Part shown: positions 14,845 to 14,947 of the stretch, one piece after another
How positions within the stretch are numbered: the first letter of the stretch is position 1
Layout: each line of letters opens with the position of its first letter
From: MKRK01 sp001896915
Lineage (GTDB): Bacteria; Bacillota; Clostridia; Oscillospirales; Acutalibacteraceae
NCBI GenBank assembly: GCA_937973935.1
Contig: CALJJF010000184.1
Span: forward strand, 1 to 14,947
Direction of reading: 5' to 3'
Length of the DNA: 14,947 nt
The notes under the pieces: generated by a model
What the model saw: the letters and a program-made list of their open reading frames with translations, nothing else
Database searches by the model: none
Told to the model about the DNA's origin: nothing
Made by a program: the position numbers and the translations under genes

Positions 14845-14947
14845 AGCACCGCCGATTACACAAAGGCAATCAACGTAAATCATTATATCATGCGTTGATA
14901 TGACTTTCAAGTGTCGGGCGGATTTTTAAACAGAGTCAATTACGATC

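Noticed and set aside
14911..14947. Possible start of a further gene (GTG at 14911, reading VSGGFLNRVNYD to the edge)
   Set aside because: There is no ribosome site before the GTG and only twelve codons are visible; too short to support.

Overview
The window looks like a piece of a fibre-degrading Gram-positive anaerobe of the class Clostridia, most likely a Ruminococcaceae/Oscillospiraceae relative. The basis is the long secreted carbohydrate-active proteins whose domains are joined by threonine-rich linkers, the strong GGAGG-type ribosome binding sites, TTGnnn/TATAAT promoters and simple hairpin terminators. The genus cannot be fixed from the sequence alone. No rRNA, tRNA, CRISPR array, transposase or integrase was seen.

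Region 1 (1-10.6 kb) is a polysaccharide-utilisation region with three very large plus-strand genes, each apparently its own transcription unit. The first (cut off at its 5' end by the window edge) is a DUF4038/GH140-like glycosidase followed by three different carbohydrate-binding-type domains. The second is a secreted protein with no recognisable catalytic domain: two copies of a carbohydrate-binding-like module, threonine linkers, then about 500 residues of beta-sandwich repeats. The third is a secreted right-handed beta-helix enzyme (lyase or glycosidase type) with three accessory modules. Genes 2 and 3 share a recurring module (four copies in total), so they probably act on the same plant-wall polysaccharide, perhaps pectin-like. 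Between genes 2 and 3, on the minus strand, sits a small cytoplasmic protein with a HEPN-like RX4H motif fused to a CBS-domain pair. It is transcribed divergently from the beta-helix gene.

Region 2 (about 10.6-14.95 kb) is visibly richer in A+T and looks like an accessory insertion. Its main gene encodes a 1126-residue membrane-bound NACHT-family NTPase: an N-terminal membrane segment, an extracytoplasmic domain, a second membrane segment, a complete NACHT core, a helical region and four C-terminal membrane segments. Its upstream region carries tandem extended -10 promoters and nested inverted repeats. NACHT/STAND proteins in bacteria are often anti-phage or signalling switches, so this is the best candidate for an undescribed system. 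Downstream, beyond a strong terminator, a 60-residue ribbon-helix-helix protein is driven by a perfect consensus promoter whose -10 box lies between inverted half-sites, a textbook layout for autorepression.

How the parts work together: genes 1-3 would act outside the cell on complex glycans. The HEPN-CBS protein, the NACHT protein and the ribbon-helix-helix repressor are intracellular or membrane sensors and regulators, and nothing in the sequence ties them directly to the glycan genes.
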